38,536 nucleotides of DNA, from assembly GCA_020832305.1 (NCBI GenBank), contig JAFIEV010000062.1, positions 1-38,536 of the forward strand, read 5' to 3'. The translations under genes were made by a program, and so were the position numbers. Source of the stretch: Cyclobacteriaceae bacterium (lineage in GTDB: Bacteria; Bacteroidota; Bacteroidia; Cytophagales; Cyclobacteriaceae). This document shows, piece after piece, positions 21,074 to 30,001 of the stretch; within the stretch, counting starts at the first letter, position 1, and the number at the start of each line of letters is the position of its first letter. Under the pieces are notes generated by a model that was not told the DNA's origin, did not search any database, and saw only the letters and a list, made by a program, of their open reading frames with translations.

Positions 21074-21279
21074 TGCTCCTTTATGGGTTTTATTTTAAGA
21101 ATTGTAATGGGTTCCTTCTTTTTTTTGATTTTTAGGGAAGTATTTTGAATACTGAGTTTATCAAGTGGTACTTTATGGGCCAACAATTCCTTTTCAAAAT
21201 CAAAATGCGATTTGTAAAAGGGATATACCTCTGGAAACAGGTATTTGTCTAAGTCTGCAAGTATTATTTTGTAAGACAT
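21070..21279 (-). CDS. small 69-aa ORF of unknown function overlapping the GH95 start
   Basis: A 69-codon frame from an ATG at 21279 ends in a TGA that overlaps the GH95 start as ATGA. The protein reads 'MSYKIILADLDKYLFPEVYP' and ends in a lysine-rich, beta-like tail ('KIKKKKEPITILKIKP'). I recognise no family. It follows the remnant of a restriction-modification gene on the same strand, so it may be part of that debris. Its ATGA overlap and the AAAGGAG inside its end suggest that it could still be translated and coupled to the GH95 gene. Confidence 0.35.
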   Translation of the reverse strand: MSYKIILADLDKYLFPEVYPFYKSHFDFEKELLAHKVPLDKLSIQNTSLKIKKKKEPITILKIKPIKEQ

Positions 21280-21322
21280 GGTAACTATTTAGCTGTTGTT
21301 CGTTTTTTGGTAAATATTGGTT

Positions 21323-21610
21323 TTAATTACCTTCTACAATTACACCAACTGCACTTTTTGCCTTATCTCCGTTGTGGATTACAAGATCGTTCCTTCCCTT
21401 GGTGTTGATAAAGTGGTTTGGATCGTAATACGTTTTTTTCAGAAAGTCAATGACAAGGTTTTTATGGAATTCTTCTGATTCCGTGTCATTTATCCTGTCG
21501 AGCAACTGGATAAGGTTAGTCTTGAAACGCTCAATTTCAGTCCTGTTCGGCTTTACTTTTAAAAAGGCTTTGTTCAATGCCTTTCTTGGTTTCAATCTGT
21601 TTATCTTAAT
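21323..21610 (-). pseudogene. N-terminal remnant of a type IIG restriction-methyltransferase-like gene
   Basis: About 90 residues are readable: 'KPRKALNKAFLKVKPNRTEI', then 'RFKTNLIQLLDRINDTESEE', 'FHKNLVIDFLKKTYYDPNHF', 'INTKGRNDLVIHNGDKAKSA' and a stop soon after. This is the conserved beginning of large (about 1000 residues) Bacteroidota restriction-modification proteins of the Eco57I/type IIG kind, where the 'GVI(I/V)E' strand continues into the nuclease core. Here the frame ends after 'VGVIVEGN'. A stop codon lies just upstream and only a TTG can serve as start, so the gene is broken at both ends. Confidence 0.6.
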
Positions 21611-21748
21611 TTACCCTATGTCTCTCTTTTCAGTCGGGTAATTTAGTTTTTTCTGTTCTTCATAAAATTACAAAATTTTTCTTTTAAAAAGTCCGCTCAT
21701 TTAATCGGTGTTTTTGGGCCTGGTGCTTAACTATAAATACAAAACAAA
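21611..21748. other. AT-rich spacer between the sulfatase gene and the restriction-modification debris
   Basis: No gene or hairpin terminator was recognised. Together with 21070-21610 it forms a 675-bp break that separates the two sulfatase genes upstream from the GH95-led gene series downstream, so a separate promoter for the latter is likely here or just downstream, although no clear TAnnTTTG match was found. Confidence 0.4.
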
Positions 21749-23263
21749 TTAATCTTTTACAAGATAGCCTTGTTCCTTTGAAACGGTTATAAGTCTGTCC
21801 ATTTCCTGCACTTTTTCCGGATACTGATCATACAAATTAATACGTTGACCGGGATCATCCTTCAGGTTAAAAAGCAATCCTTGTGTTTCAAAATCGGTAT
21901 ATCCCCTGAGTTCTTTAAAGAATTCGGGCATAACCCGGTGTTCACCCGAATTGGTATTCATATAGAGCCAGTCGCCCTGCCTGACACCCCATCTCGATGC
22001 ATAGGTGTTGTGTATCAAAACATCCCTCTCCGGAAAATCATAGGTTTTTCCCAGGAGGGTAGGCAGAAAATTATAACTATCAGGAGCGGCGCCTTCGGGA
22101 AGTGTAATTCCGGTCGCAGTTGCCAGGGTAGCCATAATGTCAATTTGTGAAATCAGCTTATCGGAAACAGTACCTGGCGTAATATGGCCCGGCCATTTTA
22201 CAATCATGGGCACCCGGTGGCCACCTTCCCAGACATCCACTTTCAGGCCCCGAAGATCACCCATGCTAAAATGATCATAGGCTCTTGCCCTTTCAAATGC
22301 ATATTGTTCCGGGCCATTGTCGGAAGTAAAGATTACGATGGTATTGTCATCAAAACCTTTATCCTTCAGGGCTTTTAAAATCTGTCCGGTAACCCAGTCG
22401 GTCTGAACCATAAAATCACCATATGCTCCTGCTTCAGACGTTTCGTCGAATTCGTCATTGGGAATGATGGGTGCATGAGGTGAAGGCAGTGGAAAATACA
22501 GGAAAAATGGTTTATTTCCTTCCTGCTGATGAATCCATTCAACGCTTCTTTTGGTTAGGGCCGGCAGCACCTCATAGGGGTTCCATCCTTTAACCCTTGG
22601 TCCGGGACGAAATTCCCATCTGCCTTCTTTTGTTTCAAACCCTATATTGTCAAGCAACATCATTTCAGTTGGCGCTTCTACAACTCTGTCATTTTCTATC
22701 CATGCATAAGGCGGGAAATTGATGGTACCATCACCAAAATAGTAATCAAAGCCGCGATCCCGTGGACCGCCGGCAATGGGCCTGCTCCAGTCAATATCCT
22801 GGGGTTGATAAACACGTTGCGTGCGGCCATATTGCATAATTTCTAAGCTTGGTTCATTTAAAAACTCCCATTCCCAACCCAGATGCCATTTCCCGATGCA
22901 GGCGGTATTATAGCCATTGTCTCTCAAAACCTGTGGCAGGGTAATATCTGATGCATTGAAAAATGGCTGTTCAAAAGAATTCACAATATTGTGCTGCCTC
23001 CGCCAGTGATAAGTGCCGGTAAGCAGGGCATAGCGACTTGGCGAACAAACGCCCGAAGAGCTGTGCGCATCGGTAAATCGTATGCCTTCTGATGCCAGAT
23101 TATCCAGGACAGGTGTCGGGATTTTTGATTCGGGGTTTTGGATGTTTAAATCGCCATAGCCCATGTCATCGGCATAGATAATTACAATATTTGGCTTAAT
23201 AGGTTCTTTCTCAGGGCTGCATGCCAGCGCTAACACCATGAGAATTATAGCAATTCTATTCAT
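21749..23263 (-). CDS. S1-family sulfatase, lipoprotein (C-S-P-S-R type)
   Basis: A formylglycine-dependent sulfatase. The start is set at the ATG at 23263 because the protein then begins [15 protein letters not shown], a clean type II signal peptide (C15), 13 bp after the upstream stop; an earlier ATG at 23293 would overlap the upstream sulfatase gene and add ten residues. The metal-binding 'YADDMGYGD' (30-38) is followed by the modified cysteine C73 in '[13 protein letters not shown]'. Further landmarks are 'GKWHLGW', 'FTSDNGPEQ' and '[20 protein letters not shown]'. It would remove sulfate esters from the polysaccharide or its fragments outside the cytoplasm, after maturation by a formylglycine-generating or anSME enzyme not found in this window. 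Subfamily and sulfate position cannot be told by eye. Confidence 0.93.
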   Translation of the reverse strand: MNRIAIILMVLALACSPEKEPIKPNIVIIYADDMGYGDLNIQNPESKIPTPVLDNLASEGIRFTDAHSSSGVCSPSRYALLTGTYHWRRQHNIVNSFEQPFFNASDITLPQVLRDNGYNTACIGKWHLGWEWEFLNEPSLEIMQYGRTQRVYQPQDIDWSRPIAGGPRDRGFDYYFGDGTINFPPYAWIENDRVVEAPTEMMLLDNIGFETKEGRWEFRPGPRVKGWNPYEVLPALTKRSVEWIHQQEGNKPFFLYFPLPSPHAPIIPNDEFDETSEAGAYGDFMVQTDWVTGQILKALKDKGFDDNTIVIFTSDNGPEQYAFERARAYDHFSMGDLRGLKVDVWEGGHRVPMIVKWPGHITPGTVSDKLISQIDIMATLATATGITLPEGAAPDSYNFLPTLLGKTYDFPERDVLIHNTYASRWGVRQGDWLYMNTNSGEHRVMPEFFKELRGYTDFETQGLLFNLKDDPGQRINLYDQYPEKVQEMDRLITVSKEQGYLVKD

Positions 23264-23276
23264 TTTGTAATTCAGG

Positions 23277-24632
23277 TTATTTAAAAACTTCATTTTTCCA
23301 GCTTTCTAATAAGTCAAGTAAATCTTGTTTAATATCCGGATATTTTTCTGCAACGTCATACTGCTCTTCAATATCCGTTTCTACATCGAAAAGTTTTATA
23401 TTTTCATTATCTGCCAATAAAAGTTTCCATTTCCCCGACCGTACCGCATAATCTTTACCGTGCTGCCAAAAAAGGTTTCGGGCTTGTAATGGATTGTTTT
23501 GCAACAAATGCTGCGCAATGCTTATTCCATCCAGGTTGTAATCATATTGAACACCCGCCCATTCCATGATTGTTGGAAAGAGATCCATGGTTAAAACAGT
23601 TTCTTCACTGACCCAGCCAGCATTAATAAAACCTGGCCAGTGAATAATTGCTGGCACCCTGTGTCCTCCTTCCCAAAGAGAAGACTTAAAACCTCTCAGA
23701 TTGCCATTGCTACCTACTGTTGTAGCTCCATTATCAGATATAAATATTACAACCGTATTTTTACTCAGATCAAATGCTTGCAGCGCCTTAAACAGGTCTC
23801 CAATGGTTTCATCCATGATTTCAATCATATCCTTAAGCATAAGAGAAAAATCACTTTCAGAACCAAAAACGGGAAAGTCAATTCCCGGAGCGCCTCCTGG
23901 TTTTCGGTCTGCTTTCGATGCCCTGTTTTGGTAAGGAGAGTGGGGGGCTTCATGTGCGATGTATAGAAAAAAAGGAGATTCCCTGTTTTTTTCAATAAAG
24001 TCTATGGCATTCTCTGAAATTAAATCTGTCGAATAGCCTGTTTGATGAAATGGTTCCTCCCCCCGCCACCAGTCGCTAAAGCCTGCCTGATCAACATGAG
24101 AGTGGTAATCAACATTTCCACTTAGAAAACCAATAAATTCATCAAACCCCTGGTGCACGGGATTGAAAGCTTTGGCATATCCCAAATGCCATTTTCCAAA
24201 AATACCGGTTGTATAACCTTCCTTTTTTAAAGCTTCGGCGATGGTGACCTCAGATAATGGCAAGCCAACTTCTCTGTGGTTTTTTGCCGTTATTACACCC
24301 GTTATGCCCGTTCGCTGCTGATATCTTCCGGTTAAAAGTGCCGCTCTGGTAGGACTGCATACTGCGCCATTTGAATGAAAATCTATAAACCTGACACCCT
24401 CTTTTGCCATTTGGTCAAGATTGGGCGTCTTAATTTCTGTATTTCCAAAGCATCCAATATCCCCATACCCTAAATCATCTGCCATGATCAAGATAATGTT
24501 GGGAGGTCTGGAATTTTCCTGTCCGGCAAGCAGACCGGGATGGATTAGCGAAGCCAATATCACAAGACAAATAATAAAAGAACGCCTGGCTGGTTCTATG
24601 GTAGTTAACATTTGAATCTGAAATTTTTCCAT
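23277..24632 (-). CDS. S1-family sulfatase, secreted (C-S-P-T-R type)
   Basis: A second formylglycine sulfatase, 451 residues from the ATG at 24632. That start was chosen because AAGG lies 8 bp upstream and the signal peptide (about residues 12-38, cleavage near 'LLAGQ') follows; the frame is open for 16 more codons upstream to an ATG at 24680. Metal-binding 'MADDLGYGD' (50-58) and C92 in '[15 protein letters not shown]' are intact. 'GKWHLGY', '[20 protein letters not shown]' and '[16 protein letters not shown]' confirm the family. '[20 protein letters not shown]' near the middle is typical of GalNAc/galactose-type sulfatases, but substrate prediction from this is weak. It is 74 bp after the divergent GH95 gene and 13 bp before the next sulfatase, so the three form one unit. 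Confidence 0.92.
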   Translation of the reverse strand: MEKFQIQMLTTIEPARRSFIICLVILASLIHPGLLAGQENSRPPNIILIMADDLGYGDIGCFGNTEIKTPNLDQMAKEGVRFIDFHSNGAVCSPTRAALLTGRYQQRTGITGVITAKNHREVGLPLSEVTIAEALKKEGYTTGIFGKWHLGYAKAFNPVHQGFDEFIGFLSGNVDYHSHVDQAGFSDWWRGEEPFHQTGYSTDLISENAIDFIEKNRESPFFLYIAHEAPHSPYQNRASKADRKPGGAPGIDFPVFGSESDFSLMLKDMIEIMDETIGDLFKALQAFDLSKNTVVIFISDNGATTVGSNGNLRGFKSSLWEGGHRVPAIIHWPGFINAGWVSEETVLTMDLFPTIMEWAGVQYDYNLDGISIAQHLLQNNPLQARNLFWQHGKDYAVRSGKWKLLLADNENIKLFDVETDIEEQYDVAEKYPDIKQDLLDLLESWKNEVFK

Positions 24633-24706
24633 TAAGATAACCTTTTTGAAAAACAAATACCCGTATTTCAGTTTATACAAGAGGCTTTGAATAGCCTGCC
24701 TATGCT

Positions 24707-26986
24707 TTATTTTTTATTCAGTACCACAGACTGGCCTTTTGTCAATTTCATTTTTATCAGACTGCCTTCCATTTCGTATGGTTGTCTGCACTTAAACCCA
24801 TTTGCTCCAAAAGGATTCTCCAATAATATTTCACCAGCATTTTCTGAGGTAACCTCAACATAGTTTACCGTTCCCTCTTTTAATTCGGCAGATATCAGAA
24901 ATGCGCCATTTGTGCGCAGTGTAGAAAAAGAAACATCACTCCAGTTTGAAGGAATGGCAGGAAAAAGCATAACTACACCCGTGTGGCTTTGTATCAGCAT
25001 TTCCTGAATGGCGGAAGCAAAAGCGAAATTCCCTTCAAGTGTAAAAGGCCTGTAATGCCTTTTGGCATGCCCGGCTTTACACTGGTCGCCGTTTACATGA
25101 AAAGAATTTTTCAGACAGAAGCATTCAGCAAAAATGCGAAGCACTTCGGCAGCTTTGTCTCCTTGAAAAGCCCGCGCAAGCAAATTGCCCTGCCAGCTGA
25201 ACGAGTATCCCACCCACTCATCGGTACCTTGTTTTTCGAGGTTATCCAGCGTTTTCAGGATGATTTGCCTGTCGCTTTCCCCCTTAGAAAAATCAAGCAG
25301 CCCCAAAGGATGAAAACCCATTAAATGGGAGAAGTGGCGATGCGATTCATAATGTATATCAGGCGAAAACATCAGCCCTGTTTTTGGGTCGGCCGCCAGC
25401 TGGGGCCATTCGCTGAGCGCCTGTTCCCACTTGTCGGCTTCCTCGTGCAGATCTAGTTCTCTGGCCATTTCTGCCGTTTTTTCATAGGTCCACCGAATAA
25501 GGGCTAAATCGTAATTGGTTGTTTCAGCAAACCAGGCTTCTCTTGAATTATCAAAGATTTCAGGGCTTGAACTCAGGGGGAGTCTTCGAATTCCATCTTG
25601 TTTTATGGAAAATTGATCTATAAAAACCGATACCTCTTTCATCCAGGGATAGGCTTTTTCTTCCAAAAACTTTCGATCCATGGAATAGCGCCAGTGAAGA
25701 TAGAAGTGATGCCCGAGCCATGCCGACACGGTGGGGCCCATAGAATATTGAATCCATCCGCCCATAGGTTCTCCTTCGAGTGTGGTTACTCCTGGAACAT
25801 TTAAACCTTCGGTTTCATAAAAATCATAAGTAAATTTCTTAAAAGTCTGCCGGTACTTCCATAACCAGTTGATAAAACCTTCTTCCAGGTCGAGGTAATT
25901 GCCTGCGTAGGAAGGCCAGTAGCTCAATTGTGTATTCAGGTCATGATGAAAATCGCCTTTCCATGGTGGCAGTTTTCCATGATCCGCTGTCCAGACAGCC
26001 TGCAGCGAAATCGGTGGGGCATCGGCCCTGGCTGCCGAACCAAATTTATACATTTCGAGGTAATACTGTTTCTGCAAGAGGAAGTCGGGAATGCTTATAT
26101 CTGATTTCGACCAAAAGTGTGACCACCAATTAAGATGTTCTTTGAAGGAAGGGTCCAGACCCTTTTCAGATTCAATCGAAACAACCTGCTTTGCTTTCGG
26201 CCTGGGTTCCCAATCTGAATTTGACGATGAAACCGACCAGCAGCCGGTGAGGCTGTTTTCACTTTCCCGCCATTCGGTGTGGATTTGATAAGAAAAATCT
26301 CCCCAACCTTTTTGATGGTAGGTGTGAAAGTTTGCTCCACTCTCAATTTCACCCTGTGCATAACCCAGTTGATTCAGTTCATTAGGCGACTGATCGGTTT
26401 GACCCCCATCACTTGAGCGGTTATATGCCGGTGAATCCATAAATACTTTTACCGGTTGTTGAAGGTTCTCAAACGTATACCATCCCACTGGTTGTTCGGC
26501 ATGCACAAAGGCCGTTAGCCTGGCGCCATTTTCCCATTCAACAACACAAATGGCGGTTCTCAGATCCAGTTTCACGGATTTAATCTTTCCCAAATGCTCA
26601 ATATCAAATTCAAGGGCACCTGCCGGTATTTTGGAAGGCGCCGGAAGTTGATTATAAGGGACATCAAAAACAGCTTGAACCGCTTCATAGGTATCTTCCT
26701 CCCAATGCCGGTATACATCTTTAAACTTCCATCTTTCAAAATCGATATTTTCCATAGGGCGCAGGTCCCACAAATCAGCCCGATCCAGTGAAAATCGTAG
26801 TCTGCCATTTTTCTCCCAAATCAACTTGCCCACCATACCATTGCCAAGGGGCATGGCTTCATCCCAGGTGGTGGCGAGTTCTGTAAATACCAGATTGTAC
26901 TTTTCATCCGGGCCTGTCACCTTTACCTGAGAACAAGAGAAAAAAATCATTAGAAAGCTTAGACTAAAAAATGTATATGTTTTCAT
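24707..26986 (-). CDS. divergent GH95-like glycosidase, lipoprotein, with exchanged catalytic residues
   Basis: A 759-residue lipoprotein (lipobox F-F-S-C, C18) with the overall GH95 layout: 'AMPLGNGMVGKLIWE' (44-58), toroid (about 305-670) and C-terminal beta domain. The active-site segments differ from the two other GH95 proteins of the locus. The paired-Asn motif reads 'FHHDLNTQLSYWPSYAGN', so the first Asn is D349 (second, N351, kept). The base motif reads 'FTLEGNFAFASAIQEMLIQS' with E651 instead of Asp. The acid E476 in 'SSSPEIFDN' is kept. H347 occupies the specificity position. It may belong to a separate subfamily or a sister family with another substrate or with altered mechanism. 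It is followed by the two sulfatase genes. Confidence 0.82.
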   Translation of the reverse strand: MKTYTFFSLSFLMIFFSCSQVKVTGPDEKYNLVFTELATTWDEAMPLGNGMVGKLIWEKNGRLRFSLDRADLWDLRPMENIDFERWKFKDVYRHWEEDTYEAVQAVFDVPYNQLPAPSKIPAGALEFDIEHLGKIKSVKLDLRTAICVVEWENGARLTAFVHAEQPVGWYTFENLQQPVKVFMDSPAYNRSSDGGQTDQSPNELNQLGYAQGEIESGANFHTYHQKGWGDFSYQIHTEWRESENSLTGCWSVSSSNSDWEPRPKAKQVVSIESEKGLDPSFKEHLNWWSHFWSKSDISIPDFLLQKQYYLEMYKFGSAARADAPPISLQAVWTADHGKLPPWKGDFHHDLNTQLSYWPSYAGNYLDLEEGFINWLWKYRQTFKKFTYDFYETEGLNVPGVTTLEGEPMGGWIQYSMGPTVSAWLGHHFYLHWRYSMDRKFLEEKAYPWMKEVSVFIDQFSIKQDGIRRLPLSSSPEIFDNSREAWFAETTNYDLALIRWTYEKTAEMARELDLHEEADKWEQALSEWPQLAADPKTGLMFSPDIHYESHRHFSHLMGFHPLGLLDFSKGESDRQIILKTLDNLEKQGTDEWVGYSFSWQGNLLARAFQGDKAAEVLRIFAECFCLKNSFHVNGDQCKAGHAKRHYRPFTLEGNFAFASAIQEMLIQSHTGVVMLFPAIPSNWSDVSFSTLRTNGAFLISAELKEGTVNYVEVTSENAGEILLENPFGANGFKCRQPYEMEGSLIKMKLTKGQSVVLNKK

Positions 26987-27229
26987 ATTACTTATGTGAG
27001 TTTGACTGTAATGGATAAGCTGTTAAATTACAGGACAGCTAAGCCTCTGGTTTATTGTTTTGGCGTTGAGTCTCCATGATCCACGGTAAGGCATGCTGTA
27101 CAGTTTTAATGTTTACAACATAACTTACCCCGGATTATACTTAAGGCTAAAAGGTTTACAATTACCTGCATTGCCTATTCAATTATCTGTAATTTGTCAA
27201 TATAGTTAAGATCGGCAGAATTATACAGA
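26987..27229. other. 243-bp spacer between the GH88 and the divergent GH95 genes
   Basis: This is the second-longest gap in the - strand series. I saw no intact gene, no hairpin with a T-run and no clear TAnnTTTG promoter on the - strand. It may still hold a promoter or processing site, since most other gaps in the series are much shorter. Confidence 0.35.
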
Positions 27230-28408
27230 CTACAGCCTTTTAAACCTCAAAAGGGCTTCAACAAAATAGTAATCAGCATAGGTCAAGGGTACATCCACTT
27301 CGCTGCCCGCCGGCAAATGACCGACGCCTCTTTTCAGGATGAAAAAGCCATTGCTTCCGGGCTCTGCCAGGTATTCTGGGGTTGAAAGCGTTTTTAGCTG
27401 TATTTCGGCCACGGAAAGGTATTTTTCCTTCAAACTGGTATCGACATATCCACTGAGTTCTATCAGCGCAGAAGCCATGATGGCCGCAGCGGAGGCATCG
27501 CGATTGGTATTTGGGATCTCCTTAGCCGAAAAGTCCCAGTAGGGTATTTTATCCTCTGGCATATTGGGATGGTCAATCAGGAGATTGGCTATATTGACCG
27601 CCTGATCTAAGTACCTCTCGTACCCTGTTTCTCTATACATTACAACATAGCCGTACAAGCCCCAGACCTGACCCCTTGCCCAGATGGATTCATCAAAGGC
27701 ACCCTGATGGGTGTTTTTTGCATGGGGTAATCCGCTGAGAGTATCATATGATACTACATGATATGAGCTGTAATCAGGACGGAAATGGTGTTTTAAAGTG
27801 CTATCGGCATGGTTTACTGCCACATGATAATACAAAGAGTCACCGGTGAGGTGAAAACCGCGCATTAAAAGCTCCAGGTTCATCATATTATCAATAATGA
27901 CCGGGTATTGCCATTTGTTGGGCCTGGAATCCCAGGATTTAATAAGGCCAATAGATTCATTAAATCGTTTTGTGGCAGAATGGGCTGCCGTTAAGATAAC
28001 ATCTTTGTAGGTTTCATCTTTGGTAAGGCGAAAGGCATTGCCGAAACTACAGTATATCTGAAAACCAATATCGTGGTCATAGGTGTTATATTTCTCCTTT
28101 TCCACCCGTGCCTGATAAGTTTCTGCCAGCTGTTTCAGGTTTTCATCATTATGATGTTCATATACATACCATAGTACCCCCGGAAAGAAGCCACTGCACC
28201 ACCATTTTGAATTGGATGTAATAATAGAATCCAGCGATGGATTATAGGTACGTGGCAAGCGATCGGGATATTTATTTAAATATTCAGCCATCAGCACAGC
28301 CTGCTGCTTAGCAACATCCATAGACCTGCCGATGAAATCATCCTGAACCGGCGCAGAACATCCTGTTAAGAGCCAAACCATCAATATTGCAAAAATTGTG
28401 TTTTTCAT
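27230..28408 (-). CDS. GH88 unsaturated glucuronyl hydrolase, lipoprotein
   Basis: A 392-residue lipoprotein (lipobox L-T-G-C, C17) with the GH88 alpha/alpha barrel. Motifs in order are 'WWCSGFFPGVLWYVYE' (69-84), 'TYDHDIGFQ' with D111/D113 (109-117), 'PVIIDNMMNLELL' with D173 (169-181), 'IWARGQVWGLYGYVVMY' (about 243-259), 'NRDASAAAIMASALIELS' (about 300-317) and 'GSEVDVPLTYADYYFVEALL' near the end. The two aspartates correspond to the catalytic pair of Bacillus UGL, which starts hydration of the 4,5-double bond of a terminal unsaturated uronyl residue and so releases the keto-uronate. It thus acts on products of the lyases in the same locus. Lipid anchoring places it in the periplasm or at the cell surface. 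Confidence 0.93.
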   Translation of the reverse strand: MKNTIFAILMVWLLTGCSAPVQDDFIGRSMDVAKQQAVLMAEYLNKYPDRLPRTYNPSLDSIITSNSKWWCSGFFPGVLWYVYEHHNDENLKQLAETYQARVEKEKYNTYDHDIGFQIYCSFGNAFRLTKDETYKDVILTAAHSATKRFNESIGLIKSWDSRPNKWQYPVIIDNMMNLELLMRGFHLTGDSLYYHVAVNHADSTLKHHFRPDYSSYHVVSYDTLSGLPHAKNTHQGAFDESIWARGQVWGLYGYVVMYRETGYERYLDQAVNIANLLIDHPNMPEDKIPYWDFSAKEIPNTNRDASAAAIMASALIELSGYVDTSLKEKYLSVAEIQLKTLSTPEYLAEPGSNGFFILKRGVGHLPAGSEVDVPLTYADYYFVEALLRFKRL

Positions 28409-28471
28409 TTTATACTTTATTACTGTTTAATAATCATGTTCACATGCATATTTCTGCTTGCATTTTCCCTC

Positions 28472-29890
28472 TCATTCGATGCTAAAATCCAGCAACCTGA
28501 GGGCCGTAGATTCATGAGCTGTCGCAGGCATTTCCTGTACCAATACCGATAGTATACCTTCCTTTTTCCACCGGTATACATCGCCTAGCATTTCGTTTAC
28601 AAACGGACCCTGTTCAACATGGATGATGTGCCAGTTATTCCATTCCGTATCTGAACTGGCCATTGCTATCACCAAATCACCATCTGAAAATTGCATGGAA
28701 TTGAAACTCCCGTCATGGCGGGTGCCGTAGATTAAAAATAAATCGTCGTTTTTTCCTGCAAATAGTTTAGGCCGGTCTCCAGCAATCCATGGAAGTTCAT
28801 TATGTTGCCAAAGGCCATTTTCTTTCCTCCAGTAGTGATGATAACGTCTTGCTTCAGGAGGGCCCCAGCGATGTTCACCTGGCTTACTTCCAGCTTTTTC
28901 AAGTGATTCATCGGTACAATGCCACATTACCACATGCATTCGATCACGGCTATCTACTGTCTGGCCGTGGGTATTCATCAATCCGTATTCCCTGCTTATG
29001 TCGACAATTTTTACACCTGGAGCGTTAACACCGGGTGGTTCATTAAATGCCTTACCATTATTGTTGAACCATGTTTTTCCCTGATCGGTACTGTAAGCAT
29101 ACATTAAATCGTGGTTAGACCCCTGACTATCTTCCCGCCAAACCCATGTCGTATGTAATTTACCCTGCGGACCATAATCGTATCCATTGGGATAGGAGCA
29201 TCTTGAATCACTCGACCCCAGTGCATCTTCAAACATTCCCTGACCTGAATCAATCTGCCGTGAGTTTTCCCATTTACCTGTTTTCGGATTATAGTCCACC
29301 AGCATTCGGTCTCCTCTACCCGACCCACCTCGGCGGTAACAAAATTGCAATCCACCCTCAGGCGTTTGCCAAAACCGTGGATAGGTGATGGATATGCTTT
29401 TCCCTTTCTCAAGTTCTGAGCTGACCGGGCCAAAAAGGGAAGGTTTCCACGCTACTTCATCGGGGGTTGTAGCCACCAACTTTTCCGATACCCTGTATCG
29501 TAATGGATCATTGTGATGGTCAAAAGCCAGGTGAATGGTGCCATCATTTGGGCAAATACCAATAGAAATGGTATTGTGGGCATCATTGCTATTAAAATCA
29601 TAATCCTTGAGTTCAATCTTTTCCCATGCTGCATCAGGTAATGCCCGCCTTGCTATGCAAACGTGCCTGTTGGAATTGTAATAGGCTACATACTGATATC
29701 CGTTGAAGGTTGATACGGCGTCCTGTTGAAAAGACTTCCCATTGATGGCATTTCCAAAATTTCCTTCGATGGTCAGTGCTTTTGATTCAATGATGGTATC
29801 AGCGACTTTTACAAAACCGGTAGAGAAATGGTAAGACCCTGGAAGCATTTCCAACAGTAAGGTGATCAAAAGAATGGATACGATTTTCAT
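28472..29890 (-). CDS. BNR_4 beta-propeller protein, probable polysaccharide lyase (ulvan-lyase-like)
   Basis: A 472-residue exported protein (hydrophobic N-terminus, residues 4-20) that is one large beta-propeller of the BNR_4 family. Typical stretches are 'EGNFGNAINGKSFQQDAVST' (42-61), 'YQYVAYYNSNRHVCIARRAL', 'SNDAHNTISIGICPNDGTIH', 'LAFDHHNDPLRYRVS', 'ITYPRFWQTPEGGLQFCYRR' and 'LMNTHGQTVDSRDRMHVVMW'. BNR_4 propellers include ulvan lyases (PL24, PL25) and other uronate lyases, in which His and Tyr/Arg residues on the propeller axis act on the uronate; the conserved 'AHNTI', 'DHH' and 'YRRGGSG' segments are likely active-site parts. The neighbouring GH88 and GH105 fit this role. The substrate need not be ulvan. 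Confidence 0.8.
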   Translation of the reverse strand: MKIVSILLITLLLEMLPGSYHFSTGFVKVADTIIESKALTIEGNFGNAINGKSFQQDAVSTFNGYQYVAYYNSNRHVCIARRALPDAAWEKIELKDYDFNSNDAHNTISIGICPNDGTIHLAFDHHNDPLRYRVSEKLVATTPDEVAWKPSLFGPVSSELEKGKSISITYPRFWQTPEGGLQFCYRRGGSGRGDRMLVDYNPKTGKWENSRQIDSGQGMFEDALGSSDSRCSYPNGYDYGPQGKLHTTWVWREDSQGSNHDLMYAYSTDQGKTWFNNNGKAFNEPPGVNAPGVKIVDISREYGLMNTHGQTVDSRDRMHVVMWHCTDESLEKAGSKPGEHRWGPPEARRYHHYWRKENGLWQHNELPWIAGDRPKLFAGKNDDLFLIYGTRHDGSFNSMQFSDGDLVIAMASSDTEWNNWHIIHVEQGPFVNEMLGDVYRWKKEGILSVLVQEMPATAHESTALRLLDFSIE

Positions 29891-30001
29891 GATTTACTTT
29901 TTATCCTGATTACGCCGAAAAACACATCTGCAACCTTACATTGCAATTAATGGCTCAGCATATTTGGTTTATGTATAAGCACCAGGCCTTTTACTTTAAT
30001 C

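Noticed and set aside
21749-23293. Upstream start for the first sulfatase at 23293
   Set aside because: It would overlap the end of the upstream sulfatase gene by 17 bp and put ten residues in front of a complete lipoprotein signal peptide; the ATG at 23263 is favoured, though not proven.
28472-29890. Firm assignment as an ulvan lyase
   Set aside because: BNR_4 propellers cover several lyase families and some non-lyases; no alpha-L-rhamnosidase or other ulvan-specific gene is in the window, so only a general lyase call is supported.
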